From Desulfobacter curvatus DSM 3379 (GTDB taxonomy: Bacteria > Desulfobacterota > Desulfobacteria > Desulfobacterales > Desulfobacteraceae), in contig NZ_KB893012.1 in the NCBI RefSeq assembly GCF_000373985.1, positions 62,001 to 126,000 of the forward strand: a DNA stretch of 64,000 nt. The letters are read 5' to 3'. Position 1 is the stretch's first letter. Each line of letters begins with the position of its first letter. Of this stretch, positions 16,395-25,245 are shown piece after piece. The notes beneath the pieces were generated by a model, which searched no databases, had not been told where the DNA came from, and worked only from the letters and a program-made list of their open reading frames with translations. The translations under genes and the position numbers were made by a program.

Positions 16395-17435
16395 ATGAAA
16401 GATATACTGGATTTTACCCGGGAAGATCTGGGTGAATGGTTTGAAAATAAGGGAATACGGCGCTTCAGAGCTGACCAGGTGTTTAAGTGGCTCTACCTGA
16501 AGCTTGCGGGCAGTTTTGAAGAGATGACCGATCTGGGCAAGAATTTGCGGGAAGAACTGGCCGAACATTTCTGCCTGGGAACCCTGGAACTGGAAAATAT
16601 GGAAACTTCTGTTGATTCCACAAAGAAGTTTTTGCACCGGATGGCGGACGGGGAGTATGTGGAAAGTGTGCTCATACCCGAAAAAGATCATTATACCCTT
16701 TGCGTGTCCACCCAGGCCGGATGTGCCATGAACTGCAAGTTCTGCTTGACCGCCAAGACTGGGTTTAAGAGAAACCTGACCATGGGGGAGATTGTGGGCC
16801 AGGTCCGGGATGCCCGACGGTTTGTGGCCCAACAGGGTATGGAGCCGCTGTCCCTGTCCAACATCGTGTTTATGGGTATGGGGGAGCCTTTGGCCAATTA
16901 CGATAACCTGTTGCGCAGCCTTGGTGTGATTTTTGATACTGATTTCGGGATGAAGTTTTCCAGTCGAAAGGTAACGGTTTCCACCTCCGGCATTGCCTCT
17001 AAAATCGTTCAGCTGGGCCTTGATACCGAAGTCAACCTTGCCGTGTCCCTTAATGCCACGGACAATGACCTACGTTCAAAGTTGATGCCGGTGAACCGCA
17101 CCTGGCCCATTGAGACATTGCTTGCGGCCTGCAAGAAATTTGAGATGAAGCCCAGAAACAAAATTACCTTTGAATATATCCTGATGAGCGGGGTCAATGA
17201 CAGTGATGCCCATGCCCATGAACTGGTCCGCCTGCTTGCTCCCATTCGTGCAAAAGTGAACCTCATTCCGTTTAACGAGCATGCAAAAGCCCCTTTTAAA
17301 AGGCCGTCGCGGGAGCGGATAAATGCCTTTTTGACCATTCTTTTAGACCGGAATATGACCGCCATTGTCAGGAAAAGCAAGGGGGATGATATCTCCGCGG
17401 CATGCGGGCAGCTCAAGGCGGCCCGCATGGAGTAG
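16395..17435 (+). CDS. rlmN: Dual-specificity 23S rRNA/tRNA (adenine-C2)-methyltransferase
   Basis: A 346-residue radical-SAM enzyme methylating A2503 of 23S rRNA and A37 of some tRNAs. Visible features are RFRADQVFKWLY near residue 22, the radical-SAM cluster motif CAMNCKFC (CxxxCxxC), FMGMGEPLANYDN, VTVSTSGIASKI, NLAVSLNATDN, LMSGVNDSDAHAHEL and NLIPFNEH. It ends in KSKGDDISAACGQL, with the conserved Cys that forms the methylene-bearing cysteine intermediate. AGGTG precedes the ATG. The start is divergent from ffh, about 100 bases away. Confidence 0.96.
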   Translation: MKDILDFTREDLGEWFENKGIRRFRADQVFKWLYLKLAGSFEEMTDLGKNLREELAEHFCLGTLELENMETSVDSTKKFLHRMADGEYVESVLIPEKDHYTLCVSTQAGCAMNCKFCLTAKTGFKRNLTMGEIVGQVRDARRFVAQQGMEPLSLSNIVFMGMGEPLANYDNLLRSLGVIFDTDFGMKFSSRKVTVSTSGIASKIVQLGLDTEVNLAVSLNATDNDLRSKLMPVNRTWPIETLLAACKKFEMKPRNKITFEYILMSGVNDSDAHAHELVRLLAPIRAKVNLIPFNEHAKAPFKRPSRERINAFLTILLDRNMTAIVRKSKGDDISAACGQLKAARME

Positions 17436-17450
17436 TTCCAAATAGAATAG

Positions 17451-18461
17451 TTAAGGTGTTTGTATTAACAAATCATGGAATGCCCCTGGTTCAGGCGTGG
17501 TTACCTCTATTTGCCTTGTTTCCAGGTCTTGAAAAACACTAATAGTCGTTAACGCTCCGGCAGATGCTTTGGTGTACCCGGATGTGATGGTGGCTGCCAG
17601 GTGCAGGGTGGTTTCGTCGATCTGGCCGAAAACCAGGGCGTCCGGGCCGGGCAGGTGGGTGCAGCGAAGCCGGATGTGGGTTTTGGGGTCATAGAGATTC
17701 ATGATCCGTTTGTTCTCTGCCTGGTTTCTTCCCACCACAAGTTTGGCTTTGTTGTCCAGACGGAAATGCCGGCCATGTTTGAGCAGATGCAGCTGGGTTT
17801 TGTCTTCTGTCTTTTGGATATATAAAAGATCCCTTAGCCGCTGGGAATACCCCTTGTCCGTAAGCAAACATCCGCCGGCCGGAGAGGGGTATTCCGTGAT
17901 GCCGTATTTTTGTGCCAGGGCGGCCTGGGGTTTTCTGCTCCGGCCGCTGATGGATAGAAGGCGACTTCTGTCCACAAGGCCCTTTTGCTCAACAATAGTC
18001 TCGGGCAGCAGACCTGCGCTTAGAGGACGAAGAATTAAGCCGTCAAAACCACAATGTTTTTCTACATATCGCAGGGAATTTTTTGTTTGGGATTTTGGCC
18101 GCTGTCCCACCACCTCACCTGAAAATAAAAAATCAGCCCCAATTTCTTCCATCATGGCGCCTGCTTTGGCAAACATCAGTGTATGGCAGTCCATGCAGGG
18201 ATTCATGTTTTTGCCGAACCCTGCTTTGGGCGCTTTCATCATTTCCATGTAATCGTCTGTAATATCTTTTACAATTAAGGGGATGCCGGTCTGTTTCGAG
18301 GCTTTTTTTGCGGCTTTGGCATCGAAAAAGGGCGTTTCAAAACTGATCCAGGTTACATCAATGCCCTGGTCCTTGAGTAAAAGTGCCGATAATATACTGT
18401 CAAGTCCGCCCGAGCAGAGGCCTAAGGCCTTGACCTGTCTTGAGGTTTTAATAAGGTTCAT
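17451..18461 (-). CDS. PP-loop ATPase, MnmA/ThiI-like tRNA-thiolase-type protein with NFACT-R-like tail
   Basis: A 336-residue protein with the PP-loop SGGLDS (residues 18-23) of N-type ATP pyrophosphatases. It has a CxxC in NPCMDCH near residue 88 and a third Cys in SPAGGCLL near 197. PP-loop proteins with three Cys of this kind often hold a [4Fe-4S] cluster used for tRNA thiolation (TtcA, TtuA and relatives), so a tRNA sulfur-transfer role is inferred. The C-terminal 110 residues, with KLVVGRNQAENKRI, resemble the NFACT-R (DUF814) RNA-binding domain. It is shorter than MnmA and lacks a THUMP domain, so it is not classical ThiI or MnmA. Only 16 bases separate its ATG from the divergent nth start, and no ribosome site is visible. 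Confidence 0.65.
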   Translation of the reverse strand: MNLIKTSRQVKALGLCSGGLDSILSALLLKDQGIDVTWISFETPFFDAKAAKKASKQTGIPLIVKDITDDYMEMMKAPKAGFGKNMNPCMDCHTLMFAKAGAMMEEIGADFLFSGEVVGQRPKSQTKNSLRYVEKHCGFDGLILRPLSAGLLPETIVEQKGLVDRSRLLSISGRSRKPQAALAQKYGITEYPSPAGGCLLTDKGYSQRLRDLLYIQKTEDKTQLHLLKHGRHFRLDNKAKLVVGRNQAENKRIMNLYDPKTHIRLRCTHLPGPDALVFGQIDETTLHLAATITSGYTKASAGALTTISVFQDLETRQIEVTTPEPGAFHDLLIQTP

Positions 18462-18477
18462 ATATAAGTTTTAAATT

Positions 18478-19104
18478 ATGGAACAGGTATCCAAATTTGT
18501 GCCGGTTATTATTGAAAGGCTAAAGGCACACTATCCGGTTGTCAATACGCAGCTTGATCATACTTCTGCTTTTGAGCTGCTCATTGCAACTATCTTGTCT
18601 GCCCAGTGCACGGATAGTCAAGTCAACAAGGTAACAAAAGTGTTGTTTGCCCGCTACTCTGATCCGGATTCCCTTGCCGGGGCAAATCTTGATGACATAA
18701 AAAAAATAATTTTTCCCACCGGCTTTTACAATAATAAGGCAAAAAATATCAAGGCCTGTGCAAATAAAATTCAAAAAGAGTTCGATGGAAAGGTCCCCCG
18801 GAATATCAAGGCATTGACCAGTTTGCCTGGTGTGGGGAGAAAAACCGCCAATGTGGTCCGGTCCGTATGCTTCAATATCCCGACCATTGTGGTAGATACC
18901 CATGTGTTTCGGGTGTCAAGGCGCCTGGGACTTACCCATGAGACAGATCCGGTTAAGGTGGAGTTTGAATTGATGGACGTTTTACCCAAGACGGTGTGGA
19001 ATGATATCGGGTTGCAGTTTATTTATTTGGGGCGCCAAATCTGCCACGCAAGAAAGCCTGCGTGCAGCCGGTGTTTTTTAAATGACCTGTGTCCGTATCT
19101 GTGA
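18478..19104 (+). CDS. nth: Endonuclease III (DNA glycosylase/AP lyase)
   Basis: A 208-residue base-excision repair enzyme for oxidised pyrimidines. It has the helix-hairpin-helix LPGVGRKTANVV with the catalytic Lys, the catalytic Asp in VDTHVFRVSRRLGL, and the C-terminal iron-sulfur pattern C-x6-C-x2-C-x5-C (from CHARKPACSRC). LLIATILSAQCTDSQVNKVT near residue 35 is family-typical. The start is close to the divergent PP-loop gene, and no Shine-Dalgarno is seen. Confidence 0.96.
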   Translation: MEQVSKFVPVIIERLKAHYPVVNTQLDHTSAFELLIATILSAQCTDSQVNKVTKVLFARYSDPDSLAGANLDDIKKIIFPTGFYNNKAKNIKACANKIQKEFDGKVPRNIKALTSLPGVGRKTANVVRSVCFNIPTIVVDTHVFRVSRRLGLTHETDPVKVEFELMDVLPKTVWNDIGLQFIYLGRQICHARKPACSRCFLNDLCPYL

Positions 19105-19410
19105 CAGCCGGATTCAACTCTCAATGAAAATTAAAATATCCGTTTAGATTACAAAGGCTTTCGTAGAAAAAGATCATGTTAAAAAAAGTTAGAATTTTTT
19201 TTTGATTTGGTGTACATAAAAAAGGCGTTTTATTTTCAATGGCTTACGATCAAGATGGGCAAATGTTGTGTTGTGAAATACAAATTGTGAATTGTAACTC
19301 ATTGAGATTACGTTTAATCCAATATTGCCATCAAGAAGATGGGTTAAGCTTCTGTAACTTGTTTTTTTAATTATAAACGCGGGAAACGAACCTGAAAAGG
19401 AAGGTGAATC
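19105..19410. other. Spacer upstream of cfa
   Basis: About 300 AT-rich bases with no frame carrying a ribosome site. It presumably contains the cfa promoter; I could not find a clear -35/-10 pair. AAGGAAGG about ten bases before 19411 is the cfa ribosome site. Confidence 0.35.
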
Positions 19411-20547
19411 GTGAAAAAAGAAAAAGCAAAACAGTTAATTAAAAACATGCTGACCCCTTTGGATATCCGGATCAACGGAAATCGCCCATGGGACATTCAA
19501 ATCAATCACCCCCAGTTCTATCAGCGGGTGATTTCCGGCGGTTCCCTGGCCCTGGGGGAAAGCTACATGGATGGCTGGTGGGACTGCAACGCTCTGGATG
19601 AATTTTTCAAACGCCTCTTGGAATACCGGATAGATAAAAAAGCCAAATCCCTGAAGCCGGCTATTCTCTGGGAGTGTTTTAAAGCCAGGGTAATGAACGT
19701 TCAAAGGGGTGCCCGGGCATTCATCGTCGGTCGGCGGCATTATGATACCGGCAATACGCTTTTTAAATTGATGTTGGACAAAGGTCTGAACTATTCGTGT
19801 GGATACTGGCATAATGCCCGCAACTTGGATGAAGCTCAGGTTGGAAAATTGGATCTGATATGCCGCAAAATTGGGCTAAAACCAGGTATGACTGTGTTGG
19901 ATATCGGATGTGGGTGGGGCGGATTTGCAAAGTACGCCGCTGAAACTTATGGCGTTAAAGTCAAGGGAGTGACTGTTTCAAAAGAACAAGCCGGGTATGC
20001 CGGGGAACAGTGCAAAGACCTTGATGTAACCATCGCATTGATGGACTACCGTGATTTAGATGAAAAATTTGATCGAATCGTTTCCATCGGCATGTTTGAA
20101 CACGTGGGATGGAAAAATTACAAAACCTTTATGGCGGTTGCCCATCGCTGTCTTAACAATGACGGGCTTTTTCTACTGCATACCATTGCCGGAAACACCC
20201 CGGCCAAGAATACGGATCCTTGGATAGGGACTTATATTTTCCCCAATTCCATGCTGCCGTCCGCCAGCCAGATTTTCCGGGCAGCGGAAGGGCGGTTCAT
20301 ATTGGAAGACCTGCACAGCTTAGGGCGGTATTATGACCAAACCCTTATGGCCTGGTATGACAACTTTACCCAAAATTGGGACCGGCTCAAAGACCAGTAT
20401 GATAAGCGGTTTTTCCGCATGTGGAGCTATTATCTGTTGTCCTGTGCCGCCAGTTTCAGATCCAGAAGGAATCAGTTGTGGCAGATTGTGTTTTCCAAGC
20501 AGGGTATTGATCGGGTCTTTCGCAGTGAGGGCGAGCTTTTTATTTAG
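19411..20547 (+). CDS. cfa: Cyclopropane-fatty-acyl-phospholipid synthase
   Basis: A 378-residue Cfa. The N-terminal lipid-binding region includes SGGSLALGESYMDGWWDC. The SAM-binding core shows VLDIGCGWGGFAKYAAETYG, GVTVSKEQAGYA and SIGMFEHVG. NYSCGYW near residue 130 and HTIAGN around 250 are family residues around the active site. It methylenates unsaturated acyl chains of membrane phospholipids with SAM, usually in stress or stationary phase. Cyclopropane and 10-methyl fatty acids are known lipid markers of Desulfobacter; the 10-methyl type would need further enzymes. A strong AAGGAAGG ribosome site precedes the start. Confidence 0.94.
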   Translation: MKKEKAKQLIKNMLTPLDIRINGNRPWDIQINHPQFYQRVISGGSLALGESYMDGWWDCNALDEFFKRLLEYRIDKKAKSLKPAILWECFKARVMNVQRGARAFIVGRRHYDTGNTLFKLMLDKGLNYSCGYWHNARNLDEAQVGKLDLICRKIGLKPGMTVLDIGCGWGGFAKYAAETYGVKVKGVTVSKEQAGYAGEQCKDLDVTIALMDYRDLDEKFDRIVSIGMFEHVGWKNYKTFMAVAHRCLNNDGLFLLHTIAGNTPAKNTDPWIGTYIFPNSMLPSASQIFRAAEGRFILEDLHSLGRYYDQTLMAWYDNFTQNWDRLKDQYDKRFFRMWSYYLLSCAASFRSRRNQLWQIVFSKQGIDRVFRSEGELFI

Positions 20548-20590
20548 TTACTTTTCGCCCAATCATGGTTTTTTGGTCGGGCTCTATTAA

Positions 20591-21838
20591 TTAAACCCGT
20601 TGTTGTGTCAGGCGGATTTTCACTTTGATGCCGTTTTGTTCCGTCAGGGTCTCTTCGGCGTGTGCCATCAACCGCTGCAGATTTTTGATTTCATCTGAAA
20701 ACAGGTGGTCGTCCATGATCAGTGATATCAATAGTATGTCCGTACCGGACCGGCAGGCTCTTTCCAGGGTACACCTGATGGACGGCATCTTTAATGCGAT
20801 TTTAAGGTTTTCCCTGACCTGGGCCTGGGATACCCGGATGCCTGAGATGAGCATGTAATTGTCGGCCTGTTCAGCCAGCCATTCTATCCGGGTGGAGGTT
20901 ACGCCGCACGGGCAATTTTCGGGGATGATTTTTGCCATGTCACCGGTGCGGAAACGGATCAACGGGAATGCCCGTGCCGAAAGCGTGGTCAGGACCAGTT
21001 CCCCCTTTTCCCCTGCCGGAACAGGCCCGCCTGTGGCTGGGTTGATGATTTCGGGCAGGATGTGGTCATCGTTAATGTGTAGTCCGTTATGATACCGGCA
21101 TTCATGGGCAATGGCAGGTCCTGGGATTTCGCTTAGGCCGTAATTGAGCCAGACATCCACATGGAGACTGTCCTTGAGTTTACAAACCGTATGTCCGTCA
21201 TCCGGCTCCCCCACAAGGATGATCTGTTTCAGGTTCAGTTCGTTGGGATGGCATTCCCGGTCGAACATATGGGCGGTTAGATGCCGGGCAAAGACCGGAG
21301 TGGTGACAAGGGTTGTTACCTTGTAGTCTCTGAGCACCATCAGGGTCTTGGCCACGGACAGGGGAGAATTGGGAATCACACCGGCGCCCATGGCCTCGCC
21401 CCCGTCTTTGTAATCCCTGGCCCAGTTGGCAAGGCCCGGCGGCAGATGGACCAGGATAATGTCCCTGTCCGTCACATTGGCTTGGGCATAGGCCCGTGCA
21501 ACCATTTTTTTCCAGATCATCAGATCGGTTTTTGTATATCCGCTGATGGAGGGGCTGGTGCCGGATCCCGGCGCTGTGTGGATGCGCACAATATCCCGCA
21601 AAGGCACGGCAAAAAGTCCGTACGGATAGTGGGTGGCCAGGTGTGTTCTGTCCATAAAAGGCAGCTTCTCAATGTCTTCAAGTCCGGTAATGTCTGACAG
21701 GCCTGCTTCCCGGATGCGGTTGCGGTGGAAGGGGACATTTTTGCATGCCCGGTTCAATGTCGTTTGCAGCCGCTCAAGCTGACGCTGGGCCTTGTCATTG
21801 TCATCCATATCTGCCGTCATATTTATCTGTTCGGACAT
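20591..21838 (-). CDS. PaaK-like (phenylacetate-CoA ligase family) protein with degenerate active site
   Basis: A 415-residue member of the phenylacetate-CoA ligase family: HRNRIREAGLSDITGLEDIEKLPF, YPYGLFAVPLRDIVRIH, YGLSEIPGPAIAHEC and LIRFRTGDMAKI. Two catalytic features differ. The usual P-loop SSGTTGKPT is here APGSGTSPS, without its Lys. The chain also stops about where the family has its C-terminal GKAxRV segment with the adenylation Lys. It may therefore not be a competent acyl-CoA ligase. Its ATG overlaps the livF stop, making it the last gene of the liv-type operon; complete PaaK homologues often accompany such transporters for aromatic acids. Substrate and activity are open. Confidence 0.78.
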   Translation of the reverse strand: MSEQINMTADMDDNDKAQRQLERLQTTLNRACKNVPFHRNRIREAGLSDITGLEDIEKLPFMDRTHLATHYPYGLFAVPLRDIVRIHTAPGSGTSPSISGYTKTDLMIWKKMVARAYAQANVTDRDIILVHLPPGLANWARDYKDGGEAMGAGVIPNSPLSVAKTLMVLRDYKVTTLVTTPVFARHLTAHMFDRECHPNELNLKQIILVGEPDDGHTVCKLKDSLHVDVWLNYGLSEIPGPAIAHECRYHNGLHINDDHILPEIINPATGGPVPAGEKGELVLTTLSARAFPLIRFRTGDMAKIIPENCPCGVTSTRIEWLAEQADNYMLISGIRVSQAQVRENLKIALKMPSIRCTLERACRSGTDILLISLIMDDHLFSDEIKNLQRLMAHAEETLTEQNGIKVKIRLTQQRV

Positions 21839-22584
21839 TATTGATTCCTTTCGTCCAAAAAGTCTCCATAATCCTTGCCAAGGTAGGCGCGCTTTACATC
21901 GTCGTCCACTAAAAGTTCATCTGCACTGCCCTGGAGTACCATTTTACCTGTTTCAAGAACATAGCCCCGGTCGGAGATTTTTAATGCAGCCCTGGCATTC
22001 TGCTCCACCAGAAGAATGGTCACCCCGCTGTGTAACAAATCCTGGATCGTGGAGAAGATCATTTCCACAATTTTAGGAGCAAGGCCCATGGAAGGCTCGT
22101 CCAGCACCAGCAGGGCAGGGCGGGCCATCAAAGCCCTGCCGATGGCAAGCATCTGCTGCTCTCCACCCGACAGGGTACCGGCCAACTGGTTTGCCCGTTC
22201 CCCTAAAATGGGAAACATTTGAATCACCCGATCGAGATCTTCGGCCACCCGGATTTTCCCATCTTTCCGGAACCGGGTATATGCTCCCATTTTCAGGTTG
22301 TCCATAACAGTGAGGGGTGAAAAGATTTGTCTGCCTTCGGGGACCATGCTGATACCCTGCTTGACAATGGCAGGGGCTGACATGCCGTTAAGGGCCCGGC
22401 CTTTGAATGCAATTTCCCCGGACCAGTTTTTTAACAGGCCGCACACCGCTGCCAAAAGGGTGCTTTTGCCTGCCCCGTTGGCACCGATGATGGAGATCAG
22501 TTCCCCCTGTCTCACCGAAAGGCTCACGGTGTGAACCACGGCGATATTCCCGTAACAGCATCTTAGGTTTTTAATTTTCAGCAT
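21838..22584 (-). CDS. livF: Branched-chain amino acid-type ABC transporter ATP-binding protein LivF
   Basis: A 248-residue ABC ATPase of the HAAT family, LivF type. Walker A is GANGAGKSTLL, signature LSGGEQQMLAIGRALM, Walker B LLVLDEPSMGLAP, and the H-loop lies in a LVEQNARAAL context. The motif order and length match LivF rather than LivG. It is encoded directly after livG and couples ATP hydrolysis to uptake of a carboxylate or amino acid that cannot be named from sequence. Confidence 0.92.
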   Translation of the reverse strand: MLKIKNLRCCYGNIAVVHTVSLSVRQGELISIIGANGAGKSTLLAAVCGLLKNWSGEIAFKGRALNGMSAPAIVKQGISMVPEGRQIFSPLTVMDNLKMGAYTRFRKDGKIRVAEDLDRVIQMFPILGERANQLAGTLSGGEQQMLAIGRALMARPALLVLDEPSMGLAPKIVEMIFSTIQDLLHSGVTILLVEQNARAALKISDRGYVLETGKMVLQGSADELLVDDDVKRAYLGKDYGDFLDERNQ

Positions 22585-22595
22585 AATTAAATGTT

Positions 22596-23390
22596 TTATC
22601 CGTTGCCTAGGTAAGCCGACATGACCGCCTCATTGCCCTGGATCTGTCTGGGTGTGCCTTCTGCCAGTTTCTTTCCCTGGTCCAGAACGACCACCTTGTC
22701 GGATATCCCCATAACCAGACTCATGTCATGCTCCACCAGCATCATGGTGATTCCGGATTGTTTGATTTTCTGGATCAGTTTTCCAAGGGCGTGGGTTTCA
22801 ACCGGGTTCAACCCGGCTGCCGGTTCGTCAAGCAGCAGCAGCAGAGGGTCCGAAGCCAGTGCCCGGGCGATCTGTGCGGTTTTCTGCCGGCCTGCGGGCA
22901 GGTCGCCTGCCATTTTATGGATATCGGCGGAAAGACCGGTGAATTCAAGCAGTTCTTCGGCTCTCCGTCGTGCTTCTTGCTCTTCTTTTTTCATGGCCGG
23001 AATTCGGGTGACAGCGGCCCAGAAACCTGCTTTGGTACGCACGTGCATGCCCACCATGATGTTTTCCAGCAAGGTCATGGATGAAAAGAGTTCCACATGC
23101 TGGAACGTTCTGGCTACGCCTGCTTTCACCAGTCTGTGCACGGGTGTTTTTTTTATATTATTTCCATTGAAGATCACCTTGCCGGAATCGGGCCGGTAAA
23201 TGCCGGTGATCATGTTGAACAGAGTGGTCTTGCCGGCCCCGTTGGGGCCGATCAGTCCACATACAATGCCTTTTTCAATGGAGAAACTGATTCGGTCCTG
23301 GGCCTTGACCCCGCCGAACATCTTGGTTAAATCCTGCACCTCAAGAATTTGTTCGGCCCGGGTTTCACATGTTTGTTGCGGCGGTATCAT
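22596..23390 (-). CDS. livG: Branched-chain amino acid-type ABC transporter ATP-binding protein LivG
   Basis: A 264-residue ABC ATPase with LivG features: GPNGAGKTTLFNMITGIYRPDSG (Walker A and following), VARTFQHVELF, signature region DLPAGRQKTAQIARAL (LPAGRQK instead of the common LSYGxQR), Walker B LLLLDEPAAGLNP, and LVEHDMSLVMGISD. It overlaps the livM stop by four bases. The signature-loop variation is modest and probably tolerated. Confidence 0.92.
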   Translation of the reverse strand: MIPPQQTCETRAEQILEVQDLTKMFGGVKAQDRISFSIEKGIVCGLIGPNGAGKTTLFNMITGIYRPDSGKVIFNGNNIKKTPVHRLVKAGVARTFQHVELFSSMTLLENIMVGMHVRTKAGFWAAVTRIPAMKKEEQEARRRAEELLEFTGLSADIHKMAGDLPAGRQKTAQIARALASDPLLLLLDEPAAGLNPVETHALGKLIQKIKQSGITMMLVEHDMSLVMGISDKVVVLDQGKKLAEGTPRQIQGNEAVMSAYLGNG

Positions 23391-24343
23391 GCCTTGGCCC
23401 TCCGGGCTGTGCGTATCATATCCATGATCCCCCGGGTCAATCCCTGGGGCATAAATATCATGACAACCATCAAAATAAGTCCAAAAATGATCATCTCATA
23501 TTCGGCAAATCCGTGGAGTACTTCGGGCAAAAGGGTGAGTACGGCTGCACCAAGCAGCGCTCCCCATACGCTTGCCATACCGCCGATCACCACCATGGTG
23601 ACGATTTTTATGGAGAACATGAATCCGAAGGATTCAGGACTGATAAAAAGGACAAAATGGGCGTACAAAAATCCTGCAACCGCACCCAGGGCAGCTGAAA
23701 ACATAAATATTTCAAGTTTGAGAAAGTGGGTGTTTATGCCTATGGCAACGGCGGCTTTTTCTCCGTCATGAATGGCCCGGAGCGCACGGCCCGTGCGTGA
23801 GGCAAGAAGCCTGCGGCACATGATCATAGCGGCAAGCACAATGCCCCAGACAAGGAAATAGTAGCCGGAGCCGGCCATGAAGACCATGGAGCCTGCCTCC
23901 AGCACAGGAATTCCCACAAATCCTGATGCCCCGCCGGTCACGCCGGCCCACTCCCGGATTACAATGTTGACAATCATGCCGAACCCGAGGGTGCCCATGG
24001 CAAGGTAATAGCCGGAAAGACGCAGGGTGGGAAGCCCCACAATGAATGCAATAAGCACGGCGGCCGCCACGGCGCACACCAGGGCCAGCCAGGGGTTTAT
24101 GCCGTATGTGCCGGAGAGGATGGCCGTGGTGTAGGCACCGATGCCGTAAAAAGCGGCATGGCCCAAAGAGACCTGACCTGTGTACCCCATGAGCATGTTG
24201 AGGCCTAATCCCAGGATGGTGTTGATCCCGATAAAGGTCATGATTTGAAGATAATAGGTATTTTCCGTGACAAGTCCAAATGCGGACACCGCACAAATAA
24301 AAATCAGATATTCAATCCAGATGGTTTTCTTTTTATCCGTCAT
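23387..24343 (-). CDS. livM: Branched-chain amino acid-type ABC transporter permease LivM
   Basis: A 318-residue permease with eight to ten hydrophobic segments and the LivM family loop INTHFLKLEIFMFSAALGAVAGFLY. YTGQVSLGHAAFYGIGAYT near residue 55 is diagnostic of LivM. It forms the membrane channel with LivH. Start and end overlap or abut the neighbours, consistent with one operon. Confidence 0.92.
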   Translation of the reverse strand: MTDKKKTIWIEYLIFICAVSAFGLVTENTYYLQIMTFIGINTILGLGLNMLMGYTGQVSLGHAAFYGIGAYTTAILSGTYGINPWLALVCAVAAAVLIAFIVGLPTLRLSGYYLAMGTLGFGMIVNIVIREWAGVTGGASGFVGIPVLEAGSMVFMAGSGYYFLVWGIVLAAMIMCRRLLASRTGRALRAIHDGEKAAVAIGINTHFLKLEIFMFSAALGAVAGFLYAHFVLFISPESFGFMFSIKIVTMVVIGGMASVWGALLGAAVLTLLPEVLHGFAEYEMIIFGLILMVVMIFMPQGLTRGIMDMIRTARRAKA

Positions 24344-24346
24344 AAT

Positions 24347-25222
24347 CTAAAACCGCTTGGCCTCTTTGGCCGCGAACAGCCCGCCCGGCCGGATGTAAAG
24401 AATCAAAAGCAAAAGCACAAAGGCTATGGCATCCTTTAAACCTGAAGATATAAGGCCGGCCCCTAAAGATTCCAGAATGCCCAGAAGCAGTCCGCCTGCA
24501 AAGGCCCCCCACAAGCTGCCAAGCCCCCCAATCATAGCGGCACAAAAACCTTTAAGCCCAAGAATGGTGCCCATGTCATAAGAACTCATGGTAATGGGGG
24601 CAATAAAGACCCCTGCCACCGCCCCGCACCCGGTGCTGATACCAAAGGCCAGAATCCCCATCTTTTCAGACGGGATACCCGACAGCCAGGCCGCCTTTTT
24701 ATTGACGGCACAGGCCACCATGGCTTTGCCGGTGAGTGTCTGTTTCAAGAACAGATGGATGCCGCCTGCCAGCACCAAGGCAGCGGTCACAATCCAGATA
24801 CTCTGGGGCAGAAGGGCGGCTCCGAAAAGTTCAAAGGATTCATGGCTTGAAAAGGAGGGCATGCTGAAGGGGTCTTTTCCCCAGATGATCATGGCCGAAC
24901 CTTTCAGGAAAATGCCCGCTCCCACTGTAATAATAATCAGGGTAATCGGCGCAGCATTTTTAGCCGTACGGATGGCAAGCCGTTCAAACACCAGCCCCAG
25001 CATACCACCGGCTGCCACCGCGCCTGCCAAGGCCAAGGGCAGCGGAAGCCCTAAACGCACCCACAGTGTCACCATAACAAGGGCGCCGATCATGACAAAT
25101 TCCCCGTGGGCAAAGTTGATCAGCTCCGTGGAGCTGTACAGCATGGACAGCCCCACGGCGATCACGGCATACACGGCACCGGTGGTTACACCTGAAAACA
25201 GATATTGGATAATTTCTTGCAT
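24347..25222 (-). CDS. livH: Branched-chain amino acid-type ABC transporter permease LivH
   Basis: A 291-residue permease. GVTTGAVYAVIAVGLSMLYSSTELINFAHGEF near the N-terminus is the LivH signature, followed by about seven more membrane segments and the C-terminal GLGSLWGAFAGGLLLGILESL. It lies between livK and livM, as usual in HAAT operons. Confidence 0.93.
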   Translation of the reverse strand: MQEIIQYLFSGVTTGAVYAVIAVGLSMLYSSTELINFAHGEFVMIGALVMVTLWVRLGLPLPLALAGAVAAGGMLGLVFERLAIRTAKNAAPITLIIITVGAGIFLKGSAMIIWGKDPFSMPSFSSHESFELFGAALLPQSIWIVTAALVLAGGIHLFLKQTLTGKAMVACAVNKKAAWLSGIPSEKMGILAFGISTGCGAVAGVFIAPITMSSYDMGTILGLKGFCAAMIGGLGSLWGAFAGGLLLGILESLGAGLISSGLKDAIAFVLLLLILYIRPGGLFAAKEAKRF

Positions 25223-25245
25223 ATTTTTTAGATAAAGGCCTCTTG

